Below, in pieces: positions 1-9,184 of a stretch of 64,000 nt of DNA (position 1 is the first letter of the stretch; each line of letters opens with the position of its first letter). This DNA comes from Rhizobiaceae bacterium (GTDB taxonomy: Bacteria > Pseudomonadota > Alphaproteobacteria > Rhizobiales > Rhizobiaceae): positions 1 to 64,000 of the forward strand of contig JAEPMD010000006.1 in assembly GCA_017644105.1 (NCBI GenBank), given 5' to 3'. The notes under the pieces were generated by a model that saw only the letters and a program-made list of their open reading frames with translations, was not told the DNA's origin and made no database searches. Made by a program: the position numbers and the translations under genes.

Positions 1-1438
1 CCCGGTGGCAGCTTAATAAGGGTCAGAACGCACTTATAAAACAGATCAAAACTGTTCAGAAAAACCGAACCACTTCTATGTGAATATAAGCGAATACCCA
101 AATCTGCATCTTCTGTGACATTGCACGGATCCCACCCTCCAACCTCTTTCAATGCGCTCCTTCTGAAATGATTTGATGTTCCTCCAAGCGGTATGGGTAA
201 ACCAAAATGAGATAGAAGCGGAATAAGCCGGCGAAACAGTCCCGAATATTCTAAGCTAAATAGCCCTGGCAGCCATCCGACATCTGCATTTGTGATCACC
301 AATGGTGCCTGCATGCATCCTAAATATTCATCTCCTTGATCAAACCATCGATAGGCTTCTATAAGCTGCTCAGGGTGCGGACGATCTTCCGCATCATAAA
401 CCGCAATAAACTCACCCTTAGCGCCAGCCATTGCATATTGAAGTGCTTTGGGTTTGGTCCTGGGTTCCATATCAGGAACTTTTACAATCTCAAATTCTGG
501 GCCGGGATGAGCGTTTTTCAACGCGTTAATTGTAGCGGTATCTTCAGCCTCGCAAATCAGTTTGATATCCAATTTGCTTTTTGGCCAATTCAGACGGCTC
601 ATTGCTTTTATCAGCTGCTCGGCAACTTGCTCTTCTTTATAAAGTGCAATCAAAATGGTGTAATAGGGTAGGGTCTCTGATTGGGAAAAGTAGTCGAATG
701 TATCTGTCTCTTGATACGGATAAAAGCCTGCCGACAGTTTTAGCAAGTTGAAAGATAGATAAATCAATGACAACGACGTGTGTAGCGCAAGAAAAATCAG
801 GCCGGGTTGAAGAAAAATTAAAAGAAACGTTGCGAGAGATAAAATTCCAAGAATAAAGCTCTGCCAGTTCGTCAACAGAACCTTAGCGCTATTTTCTGGA
901 CTATTATCATGTAGATGGCGGACAACGGTTGCAGCGCGTTCATCTTCATTGAGCTGCCAAACGGCTTTGCGGATTGCAGAAGATGATGCAATGGCGAAGT
1001 TTTCTTTTAACTTTGGCTTTAACGCAAACCTATCTTCAAGTTTTAAAAGTTCACTGATCGTTGGACTGATCACCGTTTTTAGCCTGTCTCGTATTGGATG
1101 CGCAATGGGCCTTTGCGCGACAATAATATGTCGATTGAGGGTGATGATAGGATACTAAAAGTCGGAATGCTGGTGATAAATGTCAGATTAAGACGTTTCG
1201 CGACATAGCGAAAATAATCCTCTTCTCTCAGAATTTCATTAGCAATTAATTCCGTTTCTACATCCGTCTCATTTTGATGCGCCAATGATAAAGCATGCTG
1301 TATTTGCAATTCAGAAACGCCGATATCCAACAAAATAGCTTTGTGACGTAAATCAAACACAACTTTTTCGGAACGCAAAAGTGAGAGTTTTGCGATTTTG
1401 CCTTTATCATGGTTGTCGCTACCGTTGGGAGATGACAT
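1..1438 (-). pseudogene. Family 2 glycosyltransferase with N-terminal GspE-type domain, frameshifted and cut by window start
   Basis: The first 119 codons (1438 down to the TAA at 1079-1081) look like the small N-terminal domain shared with type II secretion ATPases (ELIANEILREEDYFRYVAKR). The frame open from 1154 down to position 1 carries a membrane helix (about 870-770) and a GT-A family-2 glycosyltransferase with the motifs VYDAEDRPHP and TEDADLGIRL. Homologous rhizobial proteins carry both parts in one chain, so about one base has been lost near 1085-1110 (between ETG and LKTVISP). After about position 75 the sequence also stops resembling the family, and a string resembling the expected SDTYEEAP motif appears in another frame with a stop. 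A real decayed gene is favoured over a sequencing error, but the rest of the gene lies outside the window. Confidence 0.7.
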
Positions 1439-1480
1439 AAGTGATGAAAAGCTCTGATAATTTACACGGAAATGTAGAAA

Positions 1481-2386
1481 ATGTTGCTTTATACATACAT
1501 AAGTTTATTGCAAAAGTCACTACTTAATACACTTTTAGCGATAGTAATTGTCGCCATTGTTCCCGTTTATAGTATGGCGCAGTCGCCTGTTACCCCAAAT
1601 TATTTTGATTCCCAAGAGCGCATTCCAATTGCCGATGTCCGCAATATCGATCGTCTGCGGTTTCTCACAACTGTAGATTTCCCACCATTTAGCTTCTTGG
1701 ATGAAAATGGCAGATTAACTGGATTTCATGTCGATTTGGCTCGGAATATTTGTTCAGCATTGAATATTATTGACCAGTGTCAAATTCAAGCATTGGAATG
1801 GAAGGATTTGCCAGAAGCGATCAAGACCAGACAGGGGGATGCTATTATCGCAGGGTTTGCCATTTCTGCAGAGGCGCGCCAGTCATATCTTTTTAGTCGC
1901 TCCTATCTTGAACTCCCAGCAAGATTTATAGCGCGCAATTCTGACGATATTGATTTGTCTGTGCTAAGTGGGGTGACGAAGCCGGATGGGCCGGTTTGGC
2001 AAAAAAATGAGCTTCTAAAAGTGGGTGTGATTGGAAATTCAGCACATGAAGCCATGCTTAAGGATTGGTTCCCCATCTCTGAACCTGTCGCATTTGAAGA
2101 TCGAACTGCTCTTTATCAAGCCTTAAAATCTGGCGAAGTCAATTTGTTGTTTGGTGACGGCTTACAATTTTCGTTCTGGCTGTCTGGCGATGATGCCGCT
2201 GGATGTTGTCAATTTGTGGGTGGGCCGTATCTGTCACAATATTACTTGGGAGAAGGTCTTGCAATCGCCGTATCTAAGGAAAATGCGGATTTATTGAAAA
2301 CACTCAATTATGGTTTGTCATTGCTCGGTAAAAACGGCAGTTTCACAGAAATATATTTGCGATATTTCCCAAATGGAATCTATTGA
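1481..2386 (+). CDS. Periplasmic solute-binding protein, amino-acid-type (SBP family 3)
   Basis: A 301-residue protein with a signal peptide (hydrophobic residues about 14-32, cleavage near YSMAQS). It is followed by a family 3 extracellular solute-binding fold: TTVDFPPFSFLDENGRLTGF at the start of lobe 1 and GDAIIAGFAISAEARQ, the conserved sub-site that contacts the amino-acid carboxylate in this family. It would bind a small amino acid or similar ligand in the periplasm. No permease or ATPase gene lies next to it, so it is either an orphan receptor or serves a transporter encoded elsewhere. It is divergent from the broken glycosyltransferase, leaving about 40 bp for both promoters. Family confident, ligand unknown. 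Confidence 0.8.
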   Translation: MLLYTYISLLQKSLLNTLLAIVIVAIVPVYSMAQSPVTPNYFDSQERIPIADVRNIDRLRFLTTVDFPPFSFLDENGRLTGFHVDLARNICSALNIIDQCQIQALEWKDLPEAIKTRQGDAIIAGFAISAEARQSYLFSRSYLELPARFIARNSDDIDLSVLSGVTKPDGPVWQKNELLKVGVIGNSAHEAMLKDWFPISEPVAFEDRTALYQALKSGEVNLLFGDGLQFSFWLSGDDAAGCCQFVGGPYLSQYYLGEGLAIAVSKENADLLKTLNYGLSLLGKNGSFTEIYLRYFPNGIY

Positions 2387-2397
2387 GCGCGTAGATA

Positions 2398-3213
2398 TTA
2401 TCCCTTGCTTTTAAACGGTAAGAGCAGTGTCCAAATAAGATTTGAGCTTTTCGGACCGCGGAATTCTTTCAAGCCGATTTCCATGCCGTCGTGCCCAAGT
2501 TTAGGTTGATCATTATAGGTCGCGAAAATGCGATCCCAGAATGAAAAGTTAAAACCGTAATTGGAATCAGTTTCACGATGATCGCTCGAATGATGAACCC
2601 GATGCATATCTGGGGTGACGAGTATGGGCCTTATAAATCGATCTATATGGAGCGGCAATTTCACATTTGAATGATTGAACATGGCCATGCCATTTAAAAC
2701 AATCTCGAAAATCAACACAGCAACAGCCGGGGCACCTAAAAGCGCAATTATCACGATTTTCCAAGCCATGGATAAGACGATTTCCAGTGGATGAAACCGC
2801 AAGGCAGTCGTAACATCAAAACCATTATCTGCGTGATGCATGCGATGGATGCGCCATAATATTGGCCATTTATGGCTCACCAGATGTTCTAACCATACAA
2901 TAAAATCAAGCACTACAAATGCAATGAGACCCGCGATAATTGGTGGCACATTTATGAGGTTGAAAAGTCCAATATTGCGTTCTTCGAGCCAGAAAGCGGC
3001 ACCAACTGCGGCCGCTGGGAAAATGACCCTCAGACAGAGTGAGGAAATGATGACCATCGAAAGATTGGTAAACCAGCGCTGAGTTTTCAAAGCACCGCGC
3101 ATTTCCTCGCGTTCGAGCCGTGGATGAAATAATTCAAACAGCGCCATAGCGCATAACACACTGAGGAAAACCCCTAGTCTAATCGCAGGTTCGGAAAGTC
3201 CAAATAAAGTCAA
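2398..3213 (-). CDS. Sterol desaturase / fatty acid hydroxylase family membrane protein
   Basis: A 271-residue integral membrane protein with about four to five hydrophobic segments and the three histidine clusters that bind the di-iron centre in this superfamily: HLVSH (HX3H), HRMHH and HRVHH (HX2HH). The family uses oxygen to hydroxylate or desaturate lipids, carotenoids or sterol-like substrates; the bacterial substrate here cannot be told from sequence. It converges on the solute-binding protein gene (11 bp between stops) and is probably monocistronic. All predicted iron ligands are present, so it should be active. Confidence 0.85.
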   Translation of the reverse strand: MTLFGLSEPAIRLGVFLSVLCAMALFELFHPRLEREEMRGALKTQRWFTNLSMVIISSLCLRVIFPAAAVGAAFWLEERNIGLFNLINVPPIIAGLIAFVVLDFIVWLEHLVSHKWPILWRIHRMHHADNGFDVTTALRFHPLEIVLSMAWKIVIIALLGAPAVAVLIFEIVLNGMAMFNHSNVKLPLHIDRFIRPILVTPDMHRVHHSSDHRETDSNYGFNFSFWDRIFATYNDQPKLGHDGMEIGLKEFRGPKSSNLIWTLLLPFKSKG

Positions 3214-3312
3214 AAATCCAATTCCTCATAAATTTTCATCTTGACTTTATATGCTGAATTTACACCAAAATCACATAAAACTATTGTGAAGGCTTATATG
3301 TGTGTTGCAGAG

Positions 3313-3735
3313 CTACCTGTTACGCGCGCGCTTATATCGCGCGATTGCACTTCTTTCGATTGCGGCACAAGTCAATTTATCAAGGTCAAATCGATCTCGG
3401 AGCAATTGCAGCATACGAATTTCTTCAGTTTTGATGCTATGATCGGCGGACGCAATTTCGACAGCAATAGAATAGGCGGTGTCATGAAGGCGTTCTGGAA
3501 TGGATTCTTTAATCGTGTCCAAAACCAGCGCTAAACCATCAGGTTCCGCCAGTAGTGCGCTACATCTTTGTGATGTTGGCAAAATATCATCTTCATTGAA
3601 ATGTTCAAAAACGGGTAAAAAACGAACCAATCGACCGATGCGTTCCAATTCAGTGTCGTCCATAGAACTATCGACAGCCGACATTGTGACCATAATATAG
3701 ATCAAGCCTTCGTGCAGATTAACGTTATTGTTCAT
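3313..3735 (-). CDS. TerB-family protein
   Basis: A 140-residue, all-helical acidic protein. The N-terminal half (LIYIMVTMSAVDSSMDDTELERIGRL) and the later VEIASADHSIKTEE match the TerB/tellurite-resistance fold, with its two acidic D-x-x-[IM] helix starts that form a metal-binding surface. TerB-like proteins are cytoplasmic or membrane-associated adaptors in stress response; no ter operon accompanies this copy, so tellurite resistance should not be assumed. The start is the ATG at 3733-3735. Confidence 0.7.
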   Translation of the reverse strand: MNNNVNLHEGLIYIMVTMSAVDSSMDDTELERIGRLVRFLPVFEHFNEDDILPTSQRCSALLAEPDGLALVLDTIKESIPERLHDTAYSIAVEIASADHSIKTEEIRMLQLLRDRFDLDKLTCAAIERSAIARYKRARNR

Positions 3736-3833
3736 GAAAAACCCCGATTTGTTCCAAAAATCTAATTAGTGACCATTCAGTGTAGAATTCAAGTATACGC
3801 CAATAAATTTTACAAAGAATTTTGTCATTTAAA

Positions 3834-4505
3834 TCACTGGCTGGCCCAAATGATGCGTGCGGTCCAATCAATTTCATGTTTTGCAAACTGCCGATTTGGG
3901 TGTTCTGGATTTAGTGATAATAGTTCGATGCTATGCGCCGTATCTCTGGAGAGAATTTTGGCCATAACCTCCCCTTCCTTGGTGCGAACAACAATACGGT
4001 CACCTTTGCGAATCTGAGCGTTGGGTTCAACGATCAGCACATCTCCATCGCGATAAAGTGGCATCATAGATTCCCCCTGTACCTCAAGCGCATATACACT
4101 GTTTCTGTTTGCGTATTGCGTGGGAAAATCTACTTGTTCCCAACCTTGGCCTGCAGGAAAACCAGCATCATCGAAAAAACCTCCAGCGCCGGCTTGCGCA
4201 AATCCAAGCAATGGTATGCCGTTTGATTGTTGAGGAAAGTTGCCGACGGGTATTCCGTCATATCGGCCATCTGCGTTGTCTCCTACCAAGCGCGCAAATT
4301 CATCAAAAGACGTATCGGTAGCTTGCATGATCTTTGCCAGAGATTCAGTTGAAGGCCATCGCAAACGGCCATCTGCGCCTTGGCGCTTAGATTTGTTAAA
4401 AGAGGTTGGATCAAGTCCCGCCAATCTGGCAAGTCCGGAAGGTGACAGATTGTTGCGTGAGGCCAGGGCTTCAATTGCAGACCATATATGTGAGTGAGAC
4501 AGCAA
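3834..4505 (-). CDS. HTH transcriptional repressor with S24 (LexA/CI-type) peptidase domain
   Basis: A 223-residue protein. Residues about 7-75 form an XRE-like helix-turn-helix domain (LSPSGLARLAGLDPTSFNKSK). Residues about 95-220 form a LexA/UmuD-type serine peptidase with the nucleophile Ser146 in GESMMPLY and the general base Lys183 in EVMAKIL. An Ala-Gly pair that could be the self-cleavage site lies in FAQAGAGGF (about 103-109). Such proteins repress SOS, phage or stress genes until cleaved or inactivated. No phage genes are nearby, so a chromosomal regulator is more likely than a prophage relic. Targets unknown. Confidence 0.85.
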   Translation of the reverse strand: MLSHSHIWSAIEALASRNNLSPSGLARLAGLDPTSFNKSKRQGADGRLRWPSTESLAKIMQATDTSFDEFARLVGDNADGRYDGIPVGNFPQQSNGIPLLGFAQAGAGGFFDDAGFPAGQGWEQVDFPTQYANRNSVYALEVQGESMMPLYRDGDVLIVEPNAQIRKGDRIVVRTKEGEVMAKILSRDTAHSIELLSLNPEHPNRQFAKHEIDWTARIIWASQ

Positions 4506-4954
4506 ACCTTTTGAGCTCCAATTTACGATATCTTTGCGCGCATGCAGCGTAACGTTCTATTGAATTGGAGTAAAGAAAATAGGAAAAATATCCCTTATTT
4601 TGGCATATATTCCTCAAGTATTTCACACGCTCAAGTTTTAATTAAGTATTTTCACTGTGAATTAGAGACCTTTCTTCAAGAGTATGCGCGTTTTGCACTC
4701 AGGATTTGTGCGACATCTTCCCGCAAGCTTCAAACATTATCGTCAAAAACCAGCATTATCAGCGAAAAATATGGTTAATTTTTAGGAAAATTAAGAATAG
4801 TTAACGGCTTGTTTACCATGTTTCGATGATGTTGCCCATAAGTGCCCATCCCAAGTGATTTGTTTTGGCATGCGTAAATTTTAACGCTCAGCCGATTAAA
4901 AACCAAACAAATTGCCTGGACATAGGTTCATCAACAGGTGAAACGAGCAATAGT
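4506..4954. other. Intergenic region between the S24 regulator and the PodJ-like gene
   Basis: About 450 bp of AT-rich sequence that holds the divergent promoters of both neighbours. A short open frame here (4542-4778) has no family features and is rejected. A TTAA-N6-TTAAC element at 4791-4805 is the only recognisable regulatory candidate. No RNA gene or hairpin terminator was seen. Confidence 0.5.
4791..4805 (+). promoter_or_regulatory. Possible CtrA-type site upstream of the PodJ-like gene
   Basis: TTAA, six bases, TTAAC, about 150 bp before the chosen start of the PodJ-like gene. The classical CtrA box is TTAA-N7-TTAAC, so this is one base short. podJ genes of alphaproteobacteria are known CtrA targets, which makes the site plausible but unproven. 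Confidence 0.3.
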
Positions 4955-7900
4955 ATGACCGGATCCAGATCTAATAACCGTCACTCGACGACACAAGAAT
5001 CGACTTTAGACACTCTGAGCCGCACAATTGAGGATCTTGAAGAGAAGATTCTTGGCCAAGCCCAGTCACCGCACAATGAATACGCACCTCGCGGATCAAC
5101 TGCCTCTGGTGATTATTCTCTCAGTGATGAAATTAGAGCGCGGCAACAAAGTTTGGCCAGCCGCCGAACCCGACCGCAAGGTGTGGCACAAATGCCTGGT
5201 GGAGGTGCGCCCGCTTCAAATCGTCTGCAGTTGAAAATGAACAGACAAAAGCCCGCAGTGCCGGCACCAAGCCATGATTTATCCAATATTGTCTCTCAAC
5301 TTCGATCTGAGTTGAGACAGGATATGCAAATGACGCTTAAACAAGAGTTAGGTCAATTGCAAAATGAAATGATCGCGCTGAATACACCTGCTTCAGGATC
5401 TAATGTGCCAGCCACGATTGGCGCTGATTTGGAAGCGATTGCTCAAAGTCTGAAAGAACTGGAAAATGGTCGATCAATAGCTTCAAGCGCAAACATTGGC
5501 GGCAATGAATTTGATAGCCTGCGTCTTGAGGTTGATAGTTTAAGAAATCTTATGGATACGGTTGCCAAAGAGGACACATTGCTGGGTCTTGATAATCGCT
5601 GGAGCGATATTGAACGCACCCTGCAGGATTTTAATCCGCACGCCATTCAAGGTGAATTATCGGATCTCGCAACGCGTTTGGAAGATATTCGTCATGTGCT
5701 TGCCGCGATGCCTCAATCAGATGGCGCGTTACGACCACTAGAGGAAAAAGTTGAGCTAATAGCATCGGCTATCACGCAATTGATGGAGCGCCCGGAAACA
5801 GGGACGCATGACGAACAATTTGCGCAATTCACCAGTCAAACTGATGCAAGGCTTTCACAGTTAGCTCAACAGATTGAACAACTGGCAAATATGGGTGAAC
5901 ATGGGGTGGCTGACCGCTTGGAAGCGATGTCAGCGCGCCTAAATGATATTGCCAATGATACGGGTGTTCGCGAGCTTGAAGAGCGTCTTGCTCATCTGCA
6001 AGCCAGTTTAGACAATCAGGCTCCAAGCGGACATAGCTCACAGCTCGATGAACGACTTCTTGAGATAGCGAATAAGGTTGATGCGCTGGATAATCGTGCT
6101 GCGTCGGTGGAAACTGCTGGCATTGAAAGATTGGTAGGGCAACTTGCTGAAATTGCGCACAAACTAGATGAACGTTCGGCGCCACCAGAGCTTCCTGGTC
6201 TGGATCGTCTCGAGAACCAATTAACTGGCATTGCTGACCGTTTGGAAAACTCAACCGGTGGAGTAACGCAAGTTAATACCGATGGCTTGCAGCAACAGAT
6301 CGCGCAGCTTTCAGAACTTATGAGCGGTGCAAGTGTTGATCAGGTGGGTGATAAATTGTCGAACCTGGAAGAGCATCTTAATACCAATGATGAGTTTGTC
6401 TTAGAGGCTGCCCGACAAGCTGCAGAAGCTACATTGGAAGCGTATCAAAGATCACCAAGCTCAAATGCTGAAGCTGGCAGTATTGACGGCGCAAATATCG
6501 CAGCGCTCACGTCAGACCTAAAACAGCTGGAGCATCTTTATCGCGAATCGGAAAGTCGAAATTCAAAGTCATTTGGCGCGCTTCAGGATACATTGCTGAA
6601 AATTGCCGATCGATTGGAAGCAATGGAAAACAGCCCTTCAATCGCAGTTGCCAAAGCACCGCAAAAACAAGCTACTCAAAATCCAGCGCCAAATGTTGAA
6701 ATGCCAAAAGCTGCGCCAATGGCGACCTCTGCAGAACATATTGATGATTATCATCACGAACCAGAGATTGTACCGGAGGCTCCACAAGAAAAACCAGCTC
6801 GTGGTGCAAGTTCGTTACTTGCTGGTCTGACTGAACGCATCAAGCGTGACAAGTCACAAGGTGAAGAAGATGAAAGCCTGCTGTCAGCACCAGAGCCGCG
6901 CGCTGAACCATCCGCATTGGATGAATTAGAAAGCGAATTTGCGGATGAACTGTTAGAGCCCGGTTCAGGCGCACCGGACATCAATTCTATTATGCAAAAG
7001 ATGCGCGATGTTCAAAAACAGCGCAGCAGCCAAACAGATCCGCAATCTGCGAGGTCTAAACCAACCGATTATGTTGCATCTGCCCGAAAGGCAGCGCTTG
7101 CTGCAGCAGCTGAAGTTGGCGCAATGGATGAGGATGAGAAACCAAAGAAAACTAAAAAGCGCGGTGTGAAAGAGCCTGGCGGCCCACTCGTGCGCAAGCC
7201 AATTCTGATTGCTGCGGGCGCCATTTTGCTAGCAATTTTGGCTGTACCTTTAGCAAAGAATTTCATTGGCGGATCTTCAAATACGCCCACCCCACAAGTT
7301 ACTGAAGTTGCGCCAGAAACGATTGCGCCTCGTGAAATACCTCTCGACGCAGAAACAGCGACCGCTGCATTGGATCCGGTAGCACCTGAAAATACTGCGC
7401 CGATTGTTGCACTTCCGCAAGATAACAATGTGCCGTCCGGCAACGAAATCTCACAATTTACAACGGGTAATGCTGATGGCCCTGTGTCCATCGGCGCGCC
7501 AGTTCGTGAGGCTGTTGACACAGCTGCATTGGGTGATCCCGTTGATCCGGCGCAATCTGGTGCGTTAGCAAATGGACCTGTTAATCTATATGCAGATGCA
7601 CAAGATTTGCCAGAATCGGTCGCGCCAGTAGCCTTAAAACAAGCGGCGCTTGATGGAGATCCTGTTGCCTTATACGAAATTTCTGCACGATACACAGAAG
7701 GTCGCGGCACAGAAGTAAAACTCGATGAGGCCGTGAAATGGTTGAAGCTGTCTTCTGATTTAGACTTTGCACCAGCGCAATATCGCCTGGGTAATTTTTA
7801 TGAGAAAGGTACAGGAGTGGATCGTGATATCGACCGCGCCCGCGTACTTTATCAATCTTCTGCCACGAACGGCAATATTAATGCCATGCACAATCTTGGC

Positions 7901-8452
7901 GTTCTATTGGCTTCTACCGGTAATGCTGCAGATTTCACGCAAGCTGCGGATTGGTTCCTACAAGCTGCCGAACGCGGAGTGCGAGATAGCCAGGTCAATG
8001 TCGCAATCTTATATGCGCGCGGTGAAGGTGTGCCGCGCAATTTATCAGAAAGTTATAAATGGTTCGCCATCGCCGCAAATCAAGGTGACGCCGATGCAGC
8101 ATCCAAACGCGATGAGGTGTTCAACGCGCTGCCACAAACGGATACAGATGGAGCCCGTGAATTGGTTGCGAACTGGAAACCAACGCCGCTCGATGTCAGT
8201 GCCAATAATGTCCAAGTACCTGATTCATGGATAGGTGAAGCGACAAATACAGCTTCCGTTGATATGAAAAAGGCCATTATGAATATTCAAGCGATATTGA
8301 ATAATAATGGTTTTGACACTGGGCGCCCTGATGGCATAATTGGTGCAAAAACAACCAACGCAATCAAAGAATTCCAAGCTTCCATTGGCATGAAACCTGA
8401 TGGTCAGATTACGGATAAATTGGTCCAGGAATTGCTCAAGCGCAACGGTTAG
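4955..8452 (+). CDS. podJ: PodJ-like polar localisation factor with Sel1 repeats and peptidoglycan-binding domain
   Basis: With the ATG at 4955 the product is 1165 residues; a longer frame reaches 4865, but the MTGSR start fits rhizobial relatives and is preceded by AGGTGA. Residues about 15-690 are cytoplasmic, acidic and coiled-coil forming, with many heptad-like blocks (LEDIRHVLA, RLEAMSARLNDIAN). One membrane helix follows at about 748-772 (PILIAAGAILLAILAVPLAK). The periplasmic part has three to four Sel1-type repeats (about 895-1050) and a C-terminal PG_binding_1 domain (about 1103-1163, GFDTGRPDGIIGAKTTNAI). PodJ proteins mark the new pole and organise cell-division and polar-organelle factors. 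The architecture matches full-length PodJ; orthology is inferred. Confidence 0.8.
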   Translation: MTGSRSNNRHSTTQESTLDTLSRTIEDLEEKILGQAQSPHNEYAPRGSTASGDYSLSDEIRARQQSLASRRTRPQGVAQMPGGGAPASNRLQLKMNRQKPAVPAPSHDLSNIVSQLRSELRQDMQMTLKQELGQLQNEMIALNTPASGSNVPATIGADLEAIAQSLKELENGRSIASSANIGGNEFDSLRLEVDSLRNLMDTVAKEDTLLGLDNRWSDIERTLQDFNPHAIQGELSDLATRLEDIRHVLAAMPQSDGALRPLEEKVELIASAITQLMERPETGTHDEQFAQFTSQTDARLSQLAQQIEQLANMGEHGVADRLEAMSARLNDIANDTGVRELEERLAHLQASLDNQAPSGHSSQLDERLLEIANKVDALDNRAASVETAGIERLVGQLAEIAHKLDERSAPPELPGLDRLENQLTGIADRLENSTGGVTQVNTDGLQQQIAQLSELMSGASVDQVGDKLSNLEEHLNTNDEFVLEAARQAAEATLEAYQRSPSSNAEAGSIDGANIAALTSDLKQLEHLYRESESRNSKSFGALQDTLLKIADRLEAMENSPSIAVAKAPQKQATQNPAPNVEMPKAAPMATSAEHIDDYHHEPEIVPEAPQEKPARGASSLLAGLTERIKRDKSQGEEDESLLSAPEPRAEPSALDELESEFADELLEPGSGAPDINSIMQKMRDVQKQRSSQTDPQSARSKPTDYVASARKAALAAAAEVGAMDEDEKPKKTKKRGVKEPGGPLVRKPILIAAGAILLAILAVPLAKNFIGGSSNTPTPQVTEVAPETIAPREIPLDAETATAALDPVAPENTAPIVALPQDNNVPSGNEISQFTTGNADGPVSIGAPVREAVDTAALGDPVDPAQSGALANGPVNLYADAQDLPESVAPVALKQAALDGDPVALYEISARYTEGRGTEVKLDEAVKWLKLSSDLDFAPAQYRLGNFYEKGTGVDRDIDRARVLYQSSATNGNINAMHNLGVLLASTGNAADFTQAADWFLQAAERGVRDSQVNVAILYARGEGVPRNLSESYKWFAIAANQGDADAASKRDEVFNALPQTDTDGARELVANWKPTPLDVSANNVQVPDSWIGEATNTASVDMKKAIMNIQAILNNNGFDTGRPDGIIGAKTTNAIKEFQASIGMKPDGQITDKLVQELLKRNG

Positions 8453-8464
8453 AACCAATCTGAG

Positions 8465-9184
8465 TTAGCCGCGCATTTTTGACCAGGAAATGGGATAAAT
8501 CTGCTCTTTGCCCAACACATGGGCGAAGAGATTTGAAGTCTCAAACAATCCCTTAAACGCTTTGTGCTTTAATGATAAACCACCCGTGGTGGAGCCAAAT
8601 GAAGGCATAATGAGCCTTTTCCCATCAGTTGCAAAACAGGCTCGGCGGACGGATTTATTCCGCCTTGTGATAACTGCTGCTGGATGCAAATGTCCTGAGA
8701 TCTCGCCATCGGCATTATCTGTTTCGGGCTCATGACAAAGCCGCAATGGCCCGCATGATATTTCATCCGCACAATCGCCTTCAATGCTGGTATGCGGTTT
8801 GGGATCGTGATTGCCCGATATCCAAACCCAATTGCGACCTGCTTGCAAAAGTTTGATCATATCACGCGCGAGTTCTGGCAAAAATTCGGACCCAGCTTGA
8901 TCGTGAAAACTATCACCCAAGCTGACCACAGTTTCAGGCTGATAATCGTCAATACAGAGTTTCAATCGCAGAAGCGTTTGAGATGTATCATAGGGTGGGT
9001 GCAACATGCCGCGACGAGCAAAAGCCGCACCTTTTTCAAGATGAAGGTCTGAGACAATCAGCATTTTAGAGGTGGGTAAATATAAAACACCGCGATGATC
9101 GCAGACCACCTCGACACCAAAAAGCTCGGTATGCAATGCACTTTTCGGATTTGTGTTTAATGCGAGCGGGCTTACTATATTCAT
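8465..9184 (-). CDS. pdeM: Ligase-associated DNA damage response metallophosphoesterase PdeM
   Basis: A 239-residue calcineurin-like phosphoesterase with the metal-binding motifs SDLHLEKG, GDSFHD and SGNHDPK, and a later GHLHP. The order and spacing are those of PdeM, the endonuclease partner of the Lhr-type helicase in the bacterial ligase-associated repair cluster. It overlaps the helicase stop codon by 4 nt (ATGA), so the two are co-translated. The usual further partners, an ATP-dependent DNA ligase and a beta-lactamase-fold exonuclease, are not in this window. Confidence 0.85.
   Translation of the reverse strand: MNIVSPLALNTNPKSALHTELFGVEVVCDHRGVLYLPTSKMLIVSDLHLEKGAAFARRGMLHPPYDTSQTLLRLKLCIDDYQPETVVSLGDSFHDQAGSEFLPELARDMIKLLQAGRNWVWISGNHDPKPHTSIEGDCADEISCGPLRLCHEPETDNADGEISGHLHPAAVITRRNKSVRRACFATDGKRLIMPSFGSTTGGLSLKHKAFKGLFETSNLFAHVLGKEQIYPISWSKMRG

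Noticed and set aside
4542-4778. Short plus-strand open frame between the S24 regulator and the PodJ-like gene
   Set aside because: No ribosome-binding site, no protein-like features, and it lies in a promoter region.
7069-7710. 213-codon minus-strand frame inside the PodJ-like gene
   Set aside because: Opposite-strand shadow of the low-complexity linker; Ser/Ala/Thr-rich composition produced by the sense codons.
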